From: CAZGMJ01 sp964649005
GTDB taxonomy: Bacteria; Planctomycetota; Phycisphaerae; Sedimentisphaerales; Anaerobacaceae
Reading direction: 5' to 3'
DNA: 9,277 bases
Assembly: GCA_964649005.1 (NCBI GenBank)
Contig: CAZYMD010000190.1
Span: 1 to 9,277 of the forward strand
Shown: one piece after another, positions 7,085-9,277 of the stretch
How the letters are laid out: each line of letters opens with the position of its first letter
How positions within the stretch are numbered: the stretch's first letter is position 1
The notes under the pieces: model-generated
What the model saw: the letters and a program-made list of their open reading frames with translations, nothing else
The model's database searches: none
Told to the model about the DNA's origin: nothing
Position numbers and translations under genes: made by a program

Positions 7085-7680
7085 GAATTTCTTTCATTAA
7101 TTTCTTTCTTTGTTTTAGATGAGAGATATTTCATTAATCCCGTGTCTATATTATATAAGTCTTTATTAAAACGAATGATATGAGACACTAATGCATTGAT
7201 ATTAATGGGAAACAAGGGCAGCCAAAAGTTATTTTCGGTTTTATTCCGAGTTTCTCTCCTACGAAGGTTCTCAAGCAGAGTAGGACAAAAGTGAAAAAAT
7301 TTTGCTCTCGGATAAAAAAATGTCTTAGCTTCAATTTTCAAAATAGGAATAATATAATACGCAGATAGCGTTAAGAAAATCTCTACTAGAGGATCAAATG
7401 AACTTTTTTTTAAACCGAAGATTTGCTTAATTGGTGTCGTGCTGATTTTTCTGAAGAATACGTATTCTTCAAGCTGTCCTGGAGTTAAATAGATTCTATA
7501 GGTAAGAGCAACTATTAAAGAATAAGAAGCCCAGAGAGTTAATAAGAGGAAAATAACAAAGGGTAGTAAAATTTTGTTTTTGTAAAATTGATAATCGGCA
7601 AATATAAAAACTCCAACAGTAAAAAACAATACTAAAATAGGAAGAAGACGACAATAAATTATTTTTCTTGTGTGTCTCAT
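7081..7680 (-). CDS. Two-TM membrane protein with PH-like cytosolic domain; candidate immunity protein
   Basis: This is a 199-residue protein. Two hydrophobic segments (about 8-29 and 38-58), separated by a short Lys-containing loop, anchor it in the membrane. They are followed by a beta-rich part, 'YRIYLTPGQLEEYVFFRKI' at 61-79 and continuing to about 142 with 'PTLLENLRRR'. This layout is seen in bacterial PH-domain (bPH2-type) membrane proteins: two helices, then a seven-strand domain closed by an amphipathic helix. The match is by pattern only. The gene converges on the RHS gene and the stop codons overlap by 4 bases (TAG here, TAA there, sharing CTAA). It has the same AT-rich composition as the RHS tip. 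No plus-strand gene of useful size follows the tip before 7805, so this is the best positional candidate for immunity. No strong ribosome binding site precedes the ATG, only AAAGA. Confidence 0.75.
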   Translation of the reverse strand: MRHTRKIIYCRLLPILVLFFTVGVFIFADYQFYKNKILLPFVIFLLLTLWASYSLIVALTYRIYLTPGQLEEYVFFRKISTTPIKQIFGLKKSSFDPLVEIFLTLSAYYIIPILKIEAKTFFYPRAKFFHFCPTLLENLRRRETRNKTENNFWLPLFPININALVSHIIRFNKDLYNIDTGLMKYLSSKTKKEINERNS

Positions 7681-7685
7681 AATCT

Positions 7686-7717
7686 TTAGAATATGTTTAT
7701 TATGTTATCTATTCTAA
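7686..7717. promoter_or_regulatory. Perfect inverted repeat upstream of the minus-strand membrane gene
   Basis: TTAGAATA (7686-7693) and TATTCTAA (7710-7717) are perfect 8-base inverse complements separated by 16 bases. The element starts 6 bases from the ATG of the gene at 7081-7680, inside its presumed promoter or leader. It could be an operator or an RNA hairpin controlling that gene. In this AT-rich context chance is also possible. Confidence 0.3.
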
Positions 7718-7793
7718 CATTGAAATTATGTAGTGCGTAAGTGATGATCGAAATTTGATACTTCAAGTAAAAGATATTTAGTTGAATAAAAGT

Positions 7794-7797
7794 GGAG
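7794..7797 (+). promoter_or_regulatory. Ribosome binding site of the YD-dockerin gene
   Basis: GGAG lies 7 bases before ATG 7805. It supports that start, which places a complete signal peptide at the N-terminus. Confidence 0.7.
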
Positions 7798-7804
7798 CAT
7801 AACT

Positions 7805-8182
7805 ATGATAAGAACTGTGGCAAACTTAGCCTTTCTTAGTTTGTTTTTAATCACCGCATTACTTTCTCCTGTATATGCGGCTCAATATAATTACGACAAT
7901 CTTCACCGCTTAACCAGAGTGATTTACGATAATGGCCTGCAGATTACTTACACCTACGACGAGGTTGGCAATTGCACTCGCCGGGTTTCCACGTTAATGG
8001 CCGACATTTCTGTGAATGGGACTGTAGATTTTCAGGATTTCGCTATATTGGCGTCGCAATGGCTCGATAGCGAATGCCACGGCCCAGCCTGGTGCGAAGG
8101 AACTGATATAGACTGGAGCACTGTTGTTGATATTGAAGACCTTGCTACCTTAGCCCAACAATGGCTCCGGGGGACTAAGTAA
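7805..8182 (+). CDS. Small secreted protein: signal peptide, one YD-repeat pair, dockerin-like domain
   Basis: This is a 125-residue protein. Residues 1-25 are a signal peptide, with probable cleavage after VYA. Residues 28-62 hold two linked YD motifs (YNYDNLHRLTRVIY and YTYDEVGNCTRR). Residues 66-121 form a dockerin-type pair of Ca-binding loops. Loop 1 starts at Asp67 with Ser69, Asn71, Gly72, Asp75 and Asp78 and leads into FAILASQWL. Loop 2 starts at Asp101 with Asp103, Ser105, Asp109 and Asp112 and leads into LATLAQQWL. An insert with two cysteines (CHGPAWC, 91-97) lies between them. The gene has its own start, ribosome binding site and signal peptide, so it is not a broken downstream fragment of the RHS gene. 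It could still be an internal-deletion derivative of a longer YD-dockerin protein. Dockerin-like ends of this style are typical of secreted proteins of Phycisphaerae-type planctomycetes. The binding partner is unknown. Confidence 0.85.
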   Translation: MIRTVANLAFLSLFLITALLSPVYAAQYNYDNLHRLTRVIYDNGLQITYTYDEVGNCTRRVSTLMADISVNGTVDFQDFAILASQWLDSECHGPAWCEGTDIDWSTVVDIEDLATLAQQWLRGTK

Positions 8183-8405
8183 TAACGATGGTTGCAATTT
8201 CCTGCCCCCTTAGTAAAAGTAGAAAGTGAATTGGATGAGATTTGAAGAACAGGGCATCCTGCTCTCGAATATCGGGACCACTTGAAAGCAATAGTCTGGT
8301 TTCGTTTACATGCCCACGTTGTAATCTGTTTGGCCAGCCTACAAATAAAAGGCTGAAGATACAATTAACAAGAAGAGAACATAAAATACAGAAGTTTCTA
8401 TGAAT
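8183..8405. other. Intergenic segment between convergent genes, no gene seen
   Basis: This stretch separates the end of the YD-dockerin gene from the end of the minus-strand gene. It contains only very short open frames. AGCC (8337-8340) and GGCT (8352-8355) form a weak hairpin with no T run on either strand. I see no convincing terminator, RNA or repeat. Confidence 0.5.
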
Positions 8406-9014
8406 TTATTCATCATTAATTAATACCTGTCGCCGCACCTCTTCTCTTAGTTGGCGAAAAACTTTCCATGTTAAGGCTTTGTCGCTTAGAACCGTTAGCC
8501 ACGCTTTCTTGACATTGTTTTTGCCTGTTACTGACAGAACCTTGACGTTTAACAAATGAGCCACCCTATTTTTTAGAGCCATAGTAATTTCCCGTTTTTT
8601 ATCAGGTCTTATATGGTGTTCGATAGTTTTGCGAGCCAGATAGTCTGCCAAGATTTCTTCCATTTTTTCAATATCCGATAATTTTGAAGCTTTTGTCAAA
8701 GAGGACGCAGCCAAAAACCAGCCAATCCAACCAAAAGCCATAAACATGGGAAGTTGATACTTATACAAAGTACTGTCTGTTACCACGAATATAGATTGCT
8801 CATCATGTACATCTTTAGTTATGAGAGATTCTATTTTTTCTCTTTCCCACTTCCTAATTTCATCGGTAGAATTCAGAACTGTTTTTATAAAGTAATGTTT
8901 CTTGATGTTTTTGCTTAAGGGTTTTTGAGCCTGTTTTAATGCTTTCTGTGCAGATCTCCACAACAAAAGTAACAATCCAATAAAGATGACAAAGCCTGCG
9001 CAACTCGATAACAT
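8406..9014 (-). CDS. Membrane-anchored protein of unknown function
   Basis: This is a 202-residue protein. Residues 4-20 are strongly hydrophobic (GFVIFIGLLLLLW) and are followed by a Lys-rich stretch (SAQKALKQAQKPLSKNIKK), giving an N-in or signal-anchor arrangement. A second hydrophobic stretch, about 88-104 (LPMFMAFGWIGWFLAAS), may be another membrane segment. The rest is charged and helical ('KASKLSDIEKMEEILADYL' at 108-126) and ends in 'FRQLREEVRRQVLINDE'. The middle part (residues 72-87, 'DEQSIFVVTDSTLYKY') is predicted beta. There is no known motif and I do not recognise a family. The ATG at 9014 is the first possible start after an upstream in-frame stop (TAA at 9036-9038), yet no ribosome binding site is visible. 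The DNA is AT-rich, like the other minus-strand gene. An unbroken frame of this length supports a real gene. Confidence 0.7.
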   Translation of the reverse strand: MLSSCAGFVIFIGLLLLLWRSAQKALKQAQKPLSKNIKKHYFIKTVLNSTDEIRKWEREKIESLITKDVHDEQSIFVVTDSTLYKYQLPMFMAFGWIGWFLAASSLTKASKLSDIEKMEEILADYLARKTIEHHIRPDKKREITMALKNRVAHLLNVKVLSVTGKNNVKKAWLTVLSDKALTWKVFRQLREEVRRQVLINDE

Positions 9015-9277
9015 ATTTATTAGGTCTATATTAATTTAATAATTTATCCAATTTTGCTTTCGCGACTTTTATATTATCCTACCACAATTTTAATTTTAGC
9101 ACAATAAGACCCCACGCAACAAGTCTTGAGAACGGTCTTGGAGTAACCCTTATAGGATGGCTCGACATTTACTACCACTACCATGAATTGGCGCCTGATT
9201 GTCGGATCTTTTATTGCTCTGCTAAGATTAAAAAGCAATAGTTTCCAACTGCCTACAGAAGAATACGCAAAGACTAA
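9015..9277. other. Window edge, no defensible gene; opposed open frames
   Basis: On the minus strand a frame is open from the window edge (9277) down to TAA at 9074-9076, giving 67 residues with no start inside the window. It could be the C-terminal end of a gene lying to the right, 59 bases upstream of the 8406-9014 gene. On the plus strand the codon-aligned frame is open from 9035 to TAG at 9239-9241, contains no ATG, and reads '...GWLDIYYHYHELAPDCRIF...'. Only one of them, if either, can be real, and neither is recognisable. A third plus frame, from ATG 9183 to the edge, has no ribosome binding site. Confidence 0.25.

Noticed and set aside
8174..8214. Inverted repeat ACTAAG/CTTAGT around the stop codon of the YD-dockerin gene as a terminator
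   Set aside because: The 6-base arms are separated by 29 bases and no T run follows. A chance occurrence is more likely.
8032..8364. 110-residue minus-strand ORF
   Set aside because: It lies antisense to the dockerin-like part of the plus-strand gene and extends into the intergenic stretch. The plus frame has a clear signal peptide and Ca-loop motifs, so the minus frame is a shadow.

Overview
The window looks like an accessory region of a planctomycete genome, probably of the Phycisphaerae/Sedimentisphaerales type. That guess rests mainly on the small secreted protein at 7805-8182. It ends in a dockerin-like Ca-binding pair with the 'DFAILASQWL ... DLATLAQQWL' style common in those bacteria. 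Large multidomain RHS/YD-repeat surface proteins with Sec signal peptides fit the same picture. No taxonomic marker gene is present, so this is an inference.

Layout. Positions 1-522 hold only short, mutually overlapping reading frames with no recognisable family; a degraded or unrecognised gene is possible. Positions 551-677 can fold into a long stack of perfect helices followed by a second hairpin. Two of the helix arms have alternative partners, so this is a candidate structured leader RNA about 100 bases upstream of the main gene. Positions 782-7084 encode one 2100-residue Sec-exported RHS protein: signal peptide, a mosaic of Ig-like/adhesion domains bracketed by two copies of the same domain, a DUF6531-type RHS entry domain, about 38 YD repeats, the RHS-associated core ending in PxxxxDPxGL, and a 157-residue variable tail. 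The base composition drops abruptly to AT-rich just after the DPLGL codons, as expected where a polymorphic-toxin tip has been exchanged.

Positions 7081-7680 (minus) encode a two-TM protein with a PH-like cytosolic part. Its stop codon overlaps the RHS stop codon tail-to-tail. It is the only substantial gene next to the tip and is therefore the leading, unproven, immunity candidate. Positions 7805-8182 (plus) encode a complete miniature protein of signal peptide, YD-repeat pair and dockerin-like domain, resembling an RHS protein reduced to its ends. Positions 8406-9014 (minus) encode an unrecognised membrane-anchored protein. The last 260 bases contain no gene I can defend.

As a working model, the RHS protein is exported by Sec, displays a YD-repeat cage on a stalk of adhesion domains, and carries a releasable C-terminal effector. 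The convergent membrane protein may protect the producer. The small YD-dockerin protein shares its two architectures with secreted proteins of the same lineage. No T6SS components (PAAR, VgrG, Hcp), transposase, tRNA, rRNA or CRISPR array is visible.
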